Shown: positions 18,321-28,293, counted from the first letter of the stretch. The stretch: 64,000 nt of DNA from Chitinophagaceae bacterium (GCA_017853575.1 JAFMJI010000003.1:1-64000); one strand, 5' to 3'. Program-made: numbers and translations. The notes: a model not told the origin generated them from the letters alone.

Positions 18321-19025
18321 ATGGAAATCCACAAACCCAAATTCGTTACAGGTTTTATTGAAGAAATTCTGATCATTGTAATTGGTATTTCTTTAGCAGT
18401 TACAGCAGAACGTATTGTAGAATATTTTCAACATCATAAAGAAGCAAAAGGTGTGGTGACCCGTATGATCACTGAACTGCGCAGAGACAGTTCTGATTTG
18501 ACATATAATATCAAGTATCATACAAAGGCAATGGATGCCGATAGTATATTGACGAGATGGTCCAAACGTGAAATTGAATTATCACCAGATTCGTTAACAA
18601 TCCTCGCAAGCAGATCATTGGTATTTACATTTTTTGCAAGCAGTACAGCAGAAATTGAAGCGCTTAAAGGAGCAGGTAAATTATATTTGATTGAAGATCA
18701 TGAGCTATTGTCAAATATTTTGAAACACTATGACCGATATGCCGATTTCAAAATCACTACTGATGCATGTATGGATTATTCCCACCGATTAAGTGATATC
18801 TATAAACAAAATGCAACTTTAACTACGAATGTTATCAATGTTCAGAATCAAGACCAGGTATATAGGTTCAATCCTCAAGAATTAGAAAAAAATTTAAGAG
18901 GAAATAAGATGTATGAAAGTTTGCTGCAGGAGAAACGAGTATATGATGCATTTGTCATACAACAATCAAAAGGAGCATTGAAGAGATTGGCTAAGATCAC
19001 CAATGCATTGGTCATTGAAGAGTGA
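18321..19025 (+). CDS. Membrane-anchored helical protein, distant relative of the MEVHH family
   Basis: Product is 234 residues. It starts MEIHKPKFVTGFIEE, followed by one hydrophobic segment (ILIIVIGISLAVTAER) and a long helical region. The mid-region TFFASSTAEIEALKGAGKLYLIEDHELL matches the shared core of the four MEVHH proteins (S....LK..G.L.li.d.eL). The layout also resembles the widespread DUF6090 group (short cytosolic start, one helix, periplasmic helices). Function is unknown. It lies 59 bp after the amidase gene on the same strand and could be cotranscribed. Confidence 0.7.
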   Translation: MEIHKPKFVTGFIEEILIIVIGISLAVTAERIVEYFQHHKEAKGVVTRMITELRRDSSDLTYNIKYHTKAMDADSILTRWSKREIELSPDSLTILASRSLVFTFFASSTAEIEALKGAGKLYLIEDHELLSNILKHYDRYADFKITTDACMDYSHRLSDIYKQNATLTTNVINVQNQDQVYRFNPQELEKNLRGNKMYESLLQEKRVYDAFVIQQSKGALKRLAKITNALVIEE

Positions 19026-19171
19026 AACTATCAATAAAGAGTATACATAAAGTTCTACGCTTTTATTGTCAGATATGTCAAGGGCAGTTTTAAGACTTTT
19101 AAAAGTGCCAGTGAATTACGTATAAAGAGATGTTCAGATGGAGAACGTTTAGAGGATATCTAAACGAAGTT

Positions 19172-19654
19172 TCATTTTTTTAAAACCATGCTATCACTTA
19201 ATGTTTTATTCGCTATATCCCGTGCATAATGTATGTAAGCACTGATGGCTTTAATTTCTTCATCTTTCAGATCTGAATACTGCGGCATGGGAGAGCTTTT
19301 TGCAGTCAATGGGATTCCATTGCGAAGAATTTTCCCAATTAGATTTCCATTTACATCTGCGCCCACAATTGTTGACTTCCTCAAGTCTGCAGCCTCTCCA
19401 ACAGGCGTGAGATAGAGCCCATGGCAATAAGCACATCCATAGATCACAAAGGTTTCTTTGTTGTGCTGCATAATGGTATCTGAAAGTGGAATTCCAACAT
19501 AGGCGGTATCATAATCGTTTATGATTTTCGTCGTATCTATCTTGGTTACAACAATAGGCTTTTTGGGATTATCCTTGCATCCTGTAAAGACAAAAGATAA
19601 AAGTAGAATGACTATGCTGAAAAATCGATTGATGAATGTATTGTTTGTGCGCAT
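19172..19654 (-). CDS. Lipoprotein c-type cytochrome
   Basis: Product is 160 residues. A lipobox (SFVFTGCKD) ends the signal peptide, so the mature protein is a lipoprotein of the periplasm or outer membrane. One haem-binding CAYCH motif lies near residue 75, and the axial Met is probably in SSPMPQYSDL. DEEIKAISAYIHYAR is the typical last helix of class I cytochromes c. It should shuttle electrons to a periplasmic or membrane oxidoreductase. It lies 10 bp downstream of the sugar epimerase gene, a pairing seen with Gfo/Idh/MocA-type sugar oxidation genes in this phylum. Confidence 0.85.
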   Translation of the reverse strand: MRTNNTFINRFFSIVILLLSFVFTGCKDNPKKPIVVTKIDTTKIINDYDTAYVGIPLSDTIMQHNKETFVIYGCAYCHGLYLTPVGEAADLRKSTIVGADVNGNLIGKILRNGIPLTAKSSPMPQYSDLKDEEIKAISAYIHYARDIANKTLSDSMVLKK

Positions 19655-19664
19655 TTTGATTGAT

Positions 19665-20618
19665 TTAGCTGATCAGTGCATTTTTGCAAAACTGATATGT
19701 TTTTTGAACCTCCGTAACACTTGTATTGATGGTACCATGCTCAAATTCAATAATCACAGGAATAGGCCATTGATTGTCTCTAACCAATTTCAAAATTTCA
19801 ACAAGTGGGGTATCACCTTCACCAAATCGTGCACTTCTTCCCTGATTTCTTTTACGATTTCCCAGGTGGATATTCCTAATCAACGGATGATGTTTTTTGA
19901 TGAATTCGATGCAATCACCATTCGCTGCAGTATAATGTCTGGTATCGAACGTTGCCCTTACATTTGGAGAAAAAGCAAATGCATTGAGAAAACTTTGTTC
20001 ATTATTGAATGCATCTGGATCTGATAGATTAGAATGGTTATGCACTGAAATGAACATATTATGTTTTTCAGCAAACGGAACCAATCTCTTGATCGATTTT
20101 TGTCCTTCAGAACCTACACACGCACCAGCACCTAAAATTTTAGCAGCCTTGAAAGTTGCATCCACTTCTTCATCTGTATATTCAGTATAATTATTGAAGT
20201 AAGACGCATCCATGTCTACGTAATAGTTCAGAATTGAAATCCCTGCCTCGTCAAATTCTTTACGGATGTTTTCATAATAATTATCGGGAGTGCTGATTCT
20301 CCATTGACGCACTTTTTCTCGGGAGGCTTCTTTGCTCATGCCGGGTTCGTTGAATTTAGGTTCACACCATCTTGCATGCAATTCCATGAGTCCGAAGCCA
20401 TTTTGTTTGACTTTTTCAATCAGGGTTTTTCTATTGGCTACATTCATGACGAGGTCGTGATAGCAAAAGGGTTGTACCCCAAATTGGACTCCATTTACAA
20501 ATGATTTTGCCTTCAGTGAGGTTGGGTCATACTGCAATGGATTGCTGATGCAACCTGAGAGCATCGATAATCCTGGGATACATGCAAATGAAATCCTTGA
20601 AAATTCACGCCTGTTCAT
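19665..20618 (-). CDS. Sugar phosphate isomerase/epimerase (xylose-isomerase-like TIM barrel) with twin-arginine leader
   Basis: Product is 317 residues. It begins MNRREFSRISFACIPG with a twin-arginine motif and a possible lipobox (LSGCIS), so export is likely. The body is an AP-endonuclease-2/xylose-isomerase TIM barrel: FGLMELHARW, NYYVDMDASY, GSEGQ, ISVHNHSN, TFDTRHYTAANGD, NIHLGNRKR and IIEFEHG carry the His, Asp and Glu metal ligands. It probably isomerises or epimerises a sugar or keto-sugar outside the cytosol. It forms a two-gene operon with the cytochrome c gene 10 bp downstream. Confidence 0.85.
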   Translation of the reverse strand: MNRREFSRISFACIPGLSMLSGCISNPLQYDPTSLKAKSFVNGVQFGVQPFCYHDLVMNVANRKTLIEKVKQNGFGLMELHARWCEPKFNEPGMSKEASREKVRQWRISTPDNYYENIRKEFDEAGISILNYYVDMDASYFNNYTEYTDEEVDATFKAAKILGAGACVGSEGQKSIKRLVPFAEKHNMFISVHNHSNLSDPDAFNNEQSFLNAFAFSPNVRATFDTRHYTAANGDCIEFIKKHHPLIRNIHLGNRKRNQGRSARFGEGDTPLVEILKLVRDNQWPIPVIIEFEHGTINTSVTEVQKTYQFCKNALIS

Positions 20619-21001
20619 GTGATCTTTTTTAATAAGGTTGATTTAGCCTATTTAAATATAAGTAAAATCATCAATTAATTATTTTATAACTAAAACATGA
20701 CAATCCTATTATTTGACTTATCAATAGTATACGATAAATGACTAAAATGCAGAGTGCACATTATTATAGTTTATCAAAAACTATTGAAGCAAAAATGCTG
20801 TATTTAAATAAAATTTTTGACAAACCAGCGAAGACAGTTTTATAAAAATCAATTGGGCAAAGAATTTTTGAGTTAATCGTTCAGCTACTTACGTTATTTA
20901 GCTATAGATTTACTTAATAACCTAGGATAAGTTAATTTTAATCACAAACTGATCATATATTAGTTTATCATGTTCCGAAATGCAAAAAAAGTAGATATAA
21001 C
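20619..21001. other. Intergenic region with a degenerate copy of the dispersed repeat
   Basis: About 380 bp between the divergent epimerase and VanZ-like genes. At 20709-20739 TATTTGACTTATC...ACGATAAATGA is a decayed hairpin C (copy 8), followed nearby by GAGTGCACA. A 36-codon frame beginning ATG at 20738 is open but has no recognisable content and I do not call it. No other structure seen. Confidence 0.45.
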
Positions 21002-21415
21002 ATGGGGGTAAGTATTTTACGAAAAAAAAGTATTCAGGTTTTAATTCATGTGATATTTCCTTTGATGCTAGGAAGCATGGTCTATATTTTTATTCGTAGT
21101 GGAAGTTTTATTGCATTTGAAAAAATTGATCCTGGGATTAAAATAGATTATTCTTTCTCTTCTAATCTTATTTTAACTTATCTAATTTATTCATTTCCGG
21201 ATTTTTGTTGGTCATACGCATTTTTAAGCTTTCAGATCGGAATTATTTGGGGGGGAGTCAAAAAAATATCACACACTTTAAAGTTTATAATCTATATTTT
21301 CCCTATATTAACAGAGGTGATGCAGTATTTCCATTTAATAAGGGGAACTGCTGATTGGGCCGATGTTATTTCTTATCTGTTTGCCATTTTTATAAATATA
21401 TATGTATGGAAATAA
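21002..21415 (+). CDS. VanZ-like membrane protein
   Basis: Product is 137 residues with about four membrane segments. PDFCWSYAFLSFQIGIIW and the C-terminal GTADWADVISYLFAIFINIY (VanZ motif: xxDWxDvlay) match the VanZ-like family. VanZ proteins are integral membrane proteins linked in some bacteria to teicoplanin resistance, but most homologues have no known role. The stop codon overlaps the start of the next gene by 10 bp, so the two are translationally coupled. Confidence 0.65.
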   Translation: MGVSILRKKSIQVLIHVIFPLMLGSMVYIFIRSGSFIAFEKIDPGIKIDYSFSSNLILTYLIYSFPDFCWSYAFLSFQIGIIWGGVKKISHTLKFIIYIFPILTEVMQYFHLIRGTADWADVISYLFAIFINIYVWK

Positions 21416-22395
21416 AAAAAATAACTAATTCAAGTAAGCTACTTTTTACAGTGCTGACATTTGTAGTTTTTGCATTCATGTTTTGGGCTAGTGGCCCCAG
21501 CAGAAAAACTTATACACCTATTAAATATGCGGCAACTGACTTGCAGCCTGCTGTTACACCGGATGCAAGAGAGTTAACAAGAATCACCAATGATAATCTT
21601 CAAGAATTGGGGGCATCTATAAGTCCTGATGGTAAAAAAATCCTATACTATACTCGAAATCCAATGGAGATAGGGAATAACCAATATCATATTAATCTAA
21701 AAACATTGGGTGAACAGGGTGTTAGTCCTTTGTTGACTGCTGGCTGTTTACAACCTTCATGGATGGCGGATAATCAAGGATTTTATTTCAAATACTCTGT
21801 TGCAGCAAAGCCGGTTATTTCTAAATCTAAAGTTGAAAATGGGGGTATTAGTTACGTTTCACCAAATAATAACGGGGAAGACGATAATTTTCCTAATATT
21901 CTGAGAGCGACAAATAAAATTCTTTTTGGTACAGCGATTGGCGGTTCTGTCCAAATTGCCACAGTAGATCAAAATGGATTGAATTTCACAATTCTTGCAG
22001 AGGGGCGGGCTCCCTTTGCCCATCCATCAGAAAATAGTTTCGTTTTTGAAAAAATCGTTGGAGACTATTGGCACATTTTCATTTATGATAACAACACTGG
22101 TCAACAAACACAATTGACAAGTGGGAATCAACACAATAGTTATGCCAGAATTTCTCCAGACGGGAAGTGGATTGTATTTAAAAGGGATTTTCCCAAGAAC
22201 AGTGCTCATATCATGTTGATGAACACCAGTGGTGGCAATGTAAAACAACTTACAACTGGTAATACATGGAATGAAAGACCTGAATTTGGAGCTGATGGAT
22301 ACATTTATTTTTCTTCCAATGCTGGTAATACTGAACCGTATAGAAAGTATGATAACTTTGATATCTGGAGGGTTAAACCCAATCTCCAGCAATAA
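21406..22395 (+). CDS. TolB/WD40-like beta-propeller protein
   Basis: Product is 329 residues starting with ATG at 21406, inside the end of the VanZ-like gene. An N-terminal hydrophobic segment (LLFTVLTFVVFAFMFWASG) anchors or exports it. Propeller blades of the PD40/TolB type follow: GASISPDGKKILYYT, ARISPDGKWIVFKRD, RPEFGADGYIYFSS. Six blades or fewer are expected. Such proteins act in the periplasm, often as binding platforms; no catalytic domain is attached. Coupling to the VanZ-like gene suggests a shared but unknown envelope role. Confidence 0.8.
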   Translation: MEIKKITNSSKLLFTVLTFVVFAFMFWASGPSRKTYTPIKYAATDLQPAVTPDARELTRITNDNLQELGASISPDGKKILYYTRNPMEIGNNQYHINLKTLGEQGVSPLLTAGCLQPSWMADNQGFYFKYSVAAKPVISKSKVENGGISYVSPNNNGEDDNFPNILRATNKILFGTAIGGSVQIATVDQNGLNFTILAEGRAPFAHPSENSFVFEKIVGDYWHIFIYDNNTGQQTQLTSGNQHNSYARISPDGKWIVFKRDFPKNSAHIMLMNTSGGNVKQLTTGNTWNERPEFGADGYIYFSSNAGNTEPYRKYDNFDIWRVKPNLQQ

Positions 22396-22428
22396 ATAGA
22401 TTTTTATGTTTCATCATAATGTCGATTG

Positions 22429-22821
22429 ATGAAAATTATCATTGGTTTTTTTCTTACACTCCTTTTTTCCTTTGGGTGTATGAAAAATAAAAAAAATAGC
22501 ATTGTATCTTTTCAGTACCAAGGTTATGGGGATACACTATTCGCATTGCTTTATGGTAAGGTAATTGATTTTGAAAATCATCCATTAAGAAGTACAAAAA
22601 TTGAGTTATTGAATTCTAATTACAAAACACTAACTGATAGTTTAGGATATTTTGAATTATACTCAAGTGGTGCTAAGTATGATGTATCCATTTTCAAACA
22701 AGCATTTCAGTCAGTTATAATAAAAGGGTATGAGTCTAGGTCTGATCAAGTTTCTCATGTCGAAATAAAATTGTCATCTGACCGCAATGATACATTGATA
22801 GTAAGTGGTGCGCCACATTAG
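22429..22821 (+). CDS. Lipoprotein with carboxypeptidase regulatory-like domain
   Basis: Product is 130 residues from ATG at 22429. The N-terminus is a lipoprotein signal (FLTLLFSFGCMK). LYGKVIDFENHPLRSTKIELLNS followed by TDSLGYFELYSSGAKYDVSI is a CarboxypepD_reg-like beta-sandwich, as found at the start of many Bacteroidota outer-membrane proteins. Here it is the only domain. It likely sits on the outer-membrane periplasmic face. It follows the TolB-like gene by 33 bp and may belong to the same transcript. Precise role unknown. Confidence 0.7.
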   Translation: MKIIIGFFLTLLFSFGCMKNKKNSIVSFQYQGYGDTLFALLYGKVIDFENHPLRSTKIELLNSNYKTLTDSLGYFELYSSGAKYDVSIFKQAFQSVIIKGYESRSDQVSHVEIKLSSDRNDTLIVSGAPH

Positions 22822-22865
22822 GTAAGACTTTGCAGAACGATCCATGGTTTTGTAAGGCCTTTGCT

Positions 22866-23132
22866 TTATTTCCCTTCCATCTTGTTTACATACTCGAGTG
22901 AGCCCAATCTGATCCTGAGAGGCAATCTGGTTTTCTTCTCAAATTTCCATTCTTGCTTGCAAACGAACCCTTGCTTAGAGCTTATAAAATCTGGTTTTAC
23001 ACCAACGGTTGGTTTTTTTATTTGAGCAGGGTAGATTGTTGATTTAAAAACAAATGTTTTGGGCAATGGAATTTTTCGTTGCCCGATACAGCAATTGCAA
23101 GTGAGTAATAATGCGATAGTCAAGAGTCGCAT
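22866..23132 (-). CDS. Small secreted hypothetical protein
   Basis: Product is 88 residues with a short signal peptide ([16 protein letters not shown]). The mature part is about 70 residues and ends [20 protein letters not shown] recall this conserved end (RLGSLxYVNxLEGK) from unnamed proteins of Chitinophagaceae, which supports it being a real gene. Two internal cysteines are present in the leader region and one in the mature part. No function can be assigned. It is convergent with the lipoprotein gene and divergent from the Gfo/Idh/MocA gene. Confidence 0.6.
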   Translation of the reverse strand: MRLLTIALLLTCNCCIGQRKIPLPKTFVFKSTIYPAQIKKPTVGVKPDFISSKQGFVCKQEWKFEKKTRLPLRIRLGSLEYVNKMEGK

Positions 23133-23279
23133 GGGTCGATAATTATTTACAAATTTACAATTGGTTTATTCAATGGCATATATATTTTGTTGGGTGTTTA
23201 CAAAAAAATCGTATCTATAAAAAATGTATATTCATTAAAATTTTCATTCAAAAATATTTTAACATTTAAAGCTTTTAGT

Positions 23280-24626
23280 ATGAATAAGCAACGCAGAACA
23301 TTTATACGGAATATTTCTCTTGGCGCAGCCAGTATAGGCATAGGAGGAATTGCATCCGGCTTCACGCCGAAAAGTTATTCTAGAATTATTGGGGCCAATG
23401 ACAGATTGAATGTTGCATTGATGGGTTGCGGAAGAAGGGTTGGTGCATATTACAGTGCATTGCAAAACAAAAGCAACAATGTTGACGTGGCATATATCTG
23501 TGATGTAATGAAAAAACAAAGAGAAAAAGTGGGGAAGGATCTCAACGGGAAAGTGACTGGCAACGCAACGTTAGTCAATGATATTCATGATGTTTGGAAC
23601 GATAAAAATGTAGATGCAATTTTCAATGCAACTCCAGACCATTGGCATGCACCAGGTACATGGATGGCTATGCAAGCAGGTAAACATGTTTATATTGAAA
23701 AACCATGTAGCCACAACCCACATGAAGGCGAGTTGTTGGTTGCTTTCCAGAAAAAATATGGCAAGGTAATTCAGATGGGTAATCAGCAGCGATCTGCAAA
23801 AGATTCACAAGAGATTATCGCTGCAATTCATGGTGGTACGATTGGTGAAGTATATAAAGCAGTTGCATTTTATTCAAATAACAGAGGCGAAGTACCTGTA
23901 GCAAAAAAATCAGCTGTTCCAGAAGGGTTGGATTGGAATTTGTGGCAAGGTCCAGCTCCGCATGTTGAATACAATGATAATACATGGGATTATAACTGGC
24001 ATTGGTATGGATGGCATTGGGGAACTGCTGAAACCGGTAACAATGCAACACACGAATTGGATGTTGCACGTTGGGCGCTTCAGGTTTCATATCCTGAACA
24101 CGTTGACGTTGAGGCTGCAAAACGTCATTTTAAAAATGATGGATGGGTGATGTATGATACCATGGAAGCAAACTTCAGATTCCCTGGTGATAAAATAATT
24201 GTGTGGGATGGTAAGAGCAGGAGTGGATACAATACCTATGGTAGTGATCGGGGAACAATAATTTTTGGAAGTCTTGGAACAGTTTTTGTAAATCGAAGTG
24301 GATACACTTTGTATGACAGATCTGGAAAGAAATTGAAAGACAGTAAATCAGCAAGCAATGAGGCAGGCACTGCATTGGGCGGCGGCGGTGATATGACTGA
24401 TGCGCATGTGGTAAATTTCTTCAATGTCATTCGTGGTAAAGAAAGTAAATTGAATTCACCCATCGAAGAAGGTGCTATCAGTCAGATGATGTGCCATTAC
24501 GCAAACATTTCATATCGCATCGGTAAATCATTTGATATCAATCCCACTGATGGACATATACTTGATAAAGATGGAATGAAACTATGGTCACGCACTTATC
24601 AAAAAGGTTGGGAGCCTAAGCTGTAA
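23280..24626 (+). CDS. Gfo/Idh/MocA family oxidoreductase with twin-arginine signal
   Basis: Product is 448 residues from ATG at 23280. It begins MNKQRRTFIRNISLGAA, a clear twin-arginine leader, so the folded cofactor-loaded enzyme is exported. The Rossmann region reads NVALMGCGRRVGAYY, and the family motif HVYIEKPCSHNPHEGELL (EKP) is present. A second domain includes GNNATHELDVARWAL with the likely catalytic His. It would oxidise or reduce a sugar or inositol-type substrate with tightly bound NAD(P). It is monocistronic, bounded by a strong terminator. Confidence 0.92.
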   Translation: MNKQRRTFIRNISLGAASIGIGGIASGFTPKSYSRIIGANDRLNVALMGCGRRVGAYYSALQNKSNNVDVAYICDVMKKQREKVGKDLNGKVTGNATLVNDIHDVWNDKNVDAIFNATPDHWHAPGTWMAMQAGKHVYIEKPCSHNPHEGELLVAFQKKYGKVIQMGNQQRSAKDSQEIIAAIHGGTIGEVYKAVAFYSNNRGEVPVAKKSAVPEGLDWNLWQGPAPHVEYNDNTWDYNWHWYGWHWGTAETGNNATHELDVARWALQVSYPEHVDVEAAKRHFKNDGWVMYDTMEANFRFPGDKIIVWDGKSRSGYNTYGSDRGTIIFGSLGTVFVNRSGYTLYDRSGKKLKDSKSASNEAGTALGGGGDMTDAHVVNFFNVIRGKESKLNSPIEEGAISQMMCHYANISYRIGKSFDINPTDGHILDKDGMKLWSRTYQKGWEPKL

Positions 24627-24659
24627 ATTTAATACGAGCTTCGACCCTTATGACCAAAT

Positions 24660-24689
24660 AAAAAGGCCTCTGTTTTCAGAGGCCTTTTT
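24660..24689. terminator. Bidirectional intrinsic terminator
   Basis: AAAAAGGCCTCTG and CAGAGGCCTTTTT form a perfect 13-bp stem with a TTTT loop. It is located between two convergent genes (Gfo/Idh/MocA oxidoreductase and NTF2-like lipoprotein) and has A-tract and T-tract flanks, so it should stop transcripts from both sides. Confidence 0.9.
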
Positions 24690-24712
24690 ATTATTTCTAA
24701 ATTGAAATACTT

Positions 24713-25267
24713 TTATTTTTTTGCATTGTTGGTTGCAGCTACTTCGTTCATCAATGGTGTTGGGTCAAAAGTAAATCTAGCAGCAATGATTTTATTGTTT
24801 GCCCATTGGAATGTTATACCTCCCTCATTTTCAATTTTAGCATGTGTGGTTTTACCTGTAGCTTTCCAGGTGTACCAAACCAATGTATAAATATTGCCGG
24901 CTTTTAGTGTGTTGGTTTCATGAATTTCGTCTTTTATCAAAGAATCAGTTTTCACATAGTAATTATTCTTTTCCCAACGGATGCTATCAAAATACATATG
25001 ATGTGATTGTGCAAGTTCTTTCCACTCTTTTTTGCTCATCGGCGTAGAAGAATTAAAATAGATTTTTGCTGAGTCAGATACCAATTCATCAAATTTCGGG
25101 TAAACATTTTTTGTATAATCTTCGTTGATATCCTTGATGGCTTTGGAATAATAATCATCAATTCTGGATACAGTTGTGATTGTTTCATCAACCTGAGATT
25201 CGGTTTTGCTGTTATTACATGCTACTAAAGTAGAAGCCATTGCAGCAATGAGAAATAATTTTTTCAT
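24713..25267 (-). CDS. NTF2/SnoaL-like lipoprotein
   Basis: Product is 184 residues with a lipoprotein signal (AAMASTLVACNNS). The mature part resembles the SnoaL/NTF2-like cone fold, with LVWYTWKATGKTTHAKIENEGGITFQWANNKIIAARFTFDP as the strand-rich end, where QW..NKI....F.D is the familiar last hairpin. Such domains bind small ligands; no catalytic residues can be assigned. It shares a strong terminator with the convergent gene. Nearby, on the other strand, there is a fragment of a second NTF2-like gene. Confidence 0.75.
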   Translation of the reverse strand: MKKLFLIAAMASTLVACNNSKTESQVDETITTVSRIDDYYSKAIKDINEDYTKNVYPKFDELVSDSAKIYFNSSTPMSKKEWKELAQSHHMYFDSIRWEKNNYYVKTDSLIKDEIHETNTLKAGNIYTLVWYTWKATGKTTHAKIENEGGITFQWANNKIIAARFTFDPTPLMNEVAATNNAKK

Positions 25268-25316
25268 TGTTTTTGTTTTGGTTTAAGAATCAATTATATA
25301 ATGATCATGAAGATAA

Positions 25317-25442
25317 CTTTTAAAATCCATTGTCAACTTAACGAGGTTTAAATTGAATTCCGTGGATGCTTTTAAAGACGGTAAAATCGTTGAAGAGTGG
25401 AATACGTATGATACTCGAAATATTTTTGAATTGCTTAAATAA
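25317..25442 (+). pseudogene. C-terminal remnant of an NTF2/SnoaL-like gene
   Basis: A plus-strand open stretch without a start codon ends VDAFKDGKIVEEWNTYDTRN then IFELLK and a stop. F.DGKIVEEW..YD is the conserved end of SnoaL-like proteins. The upstream three quarters of such a gene is missing, and the frame is closed by a stop just before the fragment. It lies between the intact NTF2-like lipoprotein gene (opposite strand) and repeat copy 9. Confidence 0.55.
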
Positions 25443-25513
25443 ACATTATTCTTTGTGAAATTATATTTCAATCTTACTGTAGAGTATTGAAGTAAAATAT
25501 ACAGTAAAAAATT

Positions 25514-25585
25514 AACCCTTGTAGGTTAAATCCCTACAAGGGTTTTTTTATTTTCGGTGAAGCGATAGGTGCACGTAGGTTTTTC
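25514..25585 (+). repeat. Dispersed composite repeat, copy 9 (modules A and B)
   Basis: Hairpin A (AACCCTTGTAGG / CCCTACAAGGGTT, T-run) is followed by a diverged module B in which one GTGCAC remains (GATAGGTGCACGTAGG). Hairpin C is absent. It lies just downstream of the NTF2-like remnant, in the same relation as copy 6 to the hydrolase remnant. Confidence 0.7.
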
Positions 25586-25623
25586 TTTAACAATTTATAT
25601 TTTCTATTCGTCGAATATTAAAG

Positions 25624-25631
25624 TATCTTTG
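25624..25631 (+). promoter_or_regulatory. Probable -7 promoter box of the DEAD-box helicase gene
   Basis: TATCTTTG matches the Bacteroidota sigma-A -7 consensus TAnnTTTG. No convincing -33 TTG was found at the usual spacing. If used, it gives an untranslated leader of roughly 130 nt before the GTG start, long enough for structural or cold-dependent control. Confidence 0.45.
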
Positions 25632-25766
25632 CAATTCTTGATGTTATTGCTCTCTGTGTTTGTGCAGTTCTTCTTCCCAAATATGTTGTTGTTCTAACGT
25701 AAGGCAGATAAAGCATCGATTTCATAACGATGGCCTTATCACATTATTCATTTAATCATTACAAAA

Positions 25767-26999
25767 GTGTCGTTTAAAAATTTAAGACTCATTGAGCCTA
25801 TATTGAAGGCTTTGGACGAGGAAGGGTATGAAACTCCCACTCAGATCCAACAAAAATCAATCACTCCCATTTTAGATCGGAAAGATATTTTGGGTTGTGC
25901 GCAAACAGGAACAGGTAAGACAGCTGCCTTTACCATACCAATTTTACAGTTGATGCATGAAAAACGTGCTTCAGTTAATAGTCGTGCTAAAACTATTGAT
26001 ACATTGATACTCACACCAACACGTGAGTTGGCAATTCAAATTGGTGAAAGCATTGCTGCATATGGCCGTCACCTTTTTTTAAGACATCATGTTGTTTTTG
26101 GTGGTGTTTCACAACATAGTCAGGTGAATGCAATCCGCAATGGTGTAGATATTTTGGTGGCTACACCAGGCCGTTTATTAGATCTGATGCAACAGGGGCA
26201 TATTACACTTTCAAATATCAAATTTTTTGTGCTGGATGAAGCAGATCGCATGCTCGATATGGGGTTTATCCATGATGTTAAAAAAATTATTGCAAAGCTT
26301 CCTGTTAAAAGACAATCACTTTTCTTTTCTGCTACCATGCCACCTGAAATCAGTCAGCTTGCAGATATGTTGTTGAAGCATCCAGTTAAAATAGAAGTAA
26401 CACCAGTTTCTTCAACGGCTGAGATGATTCAACAGGCAGTTTATTTAGTTGAAAAAAATGATAAACAAGATTTGTTGATAGATATTCTCAAAGATAAATC
26501 TATAGAAACCCTCTTGGTCTTTACACAGATGAAACATGCTGCAGACAAGCTTTCCAAGCGATTGAATGCTTCAGGTATTTATGCTGCAGCCATACATGGT
26601 AATAAATCACAGAATGCAAGGCAAACTGCGTTGGAAAACTTTAAAAATAAAAGAGTCAGGGTGCTTGTTGCAACTGATATTGCCGCAAGGGGAATCGATA
26701 TTGATCAACTGTCGCATGTGCTGAACTATGAACTGCCGAATGTTCCGGAGACCTATGTTCACAGAATTGGCAGGACGGGCAGAGCTGGTGCTTCTGGAAT
26801 AGCTTTGTCGTTTTGCAGTAGAGAGGAGAAGGCTTATTTGAGGGATATCGAAAGGCTTATCAAGAAATCAATTCCTGTTATGAATTGGGAGGTGAGTTCC
26901 ATTGAGCAATCACATAACAATCAATCTTATTCCTTAAATAAAAATAATCGATCCAATAAAAGGATGACGATTCAAAAGCGGGAAACGGTTTTCGGATAA
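25767..26999 (+). CDS. rhlE: DEAD-box ATP-dependent RNA helicase, RhlE-like
   Basis: Product is 410 residues from a GTG start; the following residues ([20 protein letters not shown]) match the usual RhlE start, so the GTG is well supported. Motifs are complete: Q motif (TPTQIQ), I (AQTGTGKTA), Ia (PTRELA), Ib (TPGR), II (DEAD), III (SAT), IV-V ([10 protein letters not shown]) and VI (HRIGRTGR). The C-terminal tail is short, basic and Asn/Ser-rich, likely RNA-binding. It unwinds RNA in ribosome assembly and cold adaptation in the cytosol. Monocistronic, with a long leader. Confidence 0.95.
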   Translation: MSFKNLRLIEPILKALDEEGYETPTQIQQKSITPILDRKDILGCAQTGTGKTAAFTIPILQLMHEKRASVNSRAKTIDTLILTPTRELAIQIGESIAAYGRHLFLRHHVVFGGVSQHSQVNAIRNGVDILVATPGRLLDLMQQGHITLSNIKFFVLDEADRMLDMGFIHDVKKIIAKLPVKRQSLFFSATMPPEISQLADMLLKHPVKIEVTPVSSTAEMIQQAVYLVEKNDKQDLLIDILKDKSIETLLVFTQMKHAADKLSKRLNASGIYAAAIHGNKSQNARQTALENFKNKRVRVLVATDIAARGIDIDQLSHVLNYELPNVPETYVHRIGRTGRAGASGIALSFCSREEKAYLRDIERLIKKSIPVMNWEVSSIEQSHNNQSYSLNKNNRSNKRMTIQKRETVFG

Positions 27000-27069
27000 G
27001 CGATTTAGATACAGGGTTTAATTATTAAGCGGCTAGAGTAATCATGATGTTTAAATGATGTAAAGAAAA

Positions 27070-27090
27070 GTGCACAGTATTTTGGATTAA
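27070..27090 (+). repeat. Fragment of the dispersed composite repeat, copy 10
   Basis: GTGCACAGTATTTTGGATTAA matches module B plus the start of the linker (GTGCACAGTTTTTGGGATTTT). All other modules are missing. It is the last recognisable copy in the window. Confidence 0.45.
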
Positions 27091-27161
27091 TTGACTTCTT
27101 TACATTTTCTGAAAATATTGTAATTTAAATGCCTGTTAATCTTATGCACCTAATCTAATTC

Positions 27162-28293
<1,132 letters not shown>

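Noticed and set aside
18321-19025. Assignment of this protein to DUF6090 outright
   Set aside because: The layout is similar, but the core motif is closer to the MEVHH proteins; I kept it as a distant relative without a DUF name.
19026-19171. Protein-like open stretch ending CSDGERLEDI before a stop
   Set aside because: No start codon and no family I can name; could be chance in a short intergenic gap.
19521-20024. Plus-strand open frame of 167 codons
   Set aside because: Antisense shadow of the cytochrome c and sugar epimerase genes, both of which carry clear catalytic motifs.
20738-20848. 36-codon frame starting MTKMQSAHYYSL
   Set aside because: Begins inside a degenerate repeat and shows no family features; likely chance.
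55-27090. Integron attC cassette array
   Set aside because: Same-strand repeats between genes invite this idea, but genes are on both strands, several repeats enclose multi-gene runs with core-like genes, no integron integrase is seen, and the ends do not show clear GTTRRRY cores.
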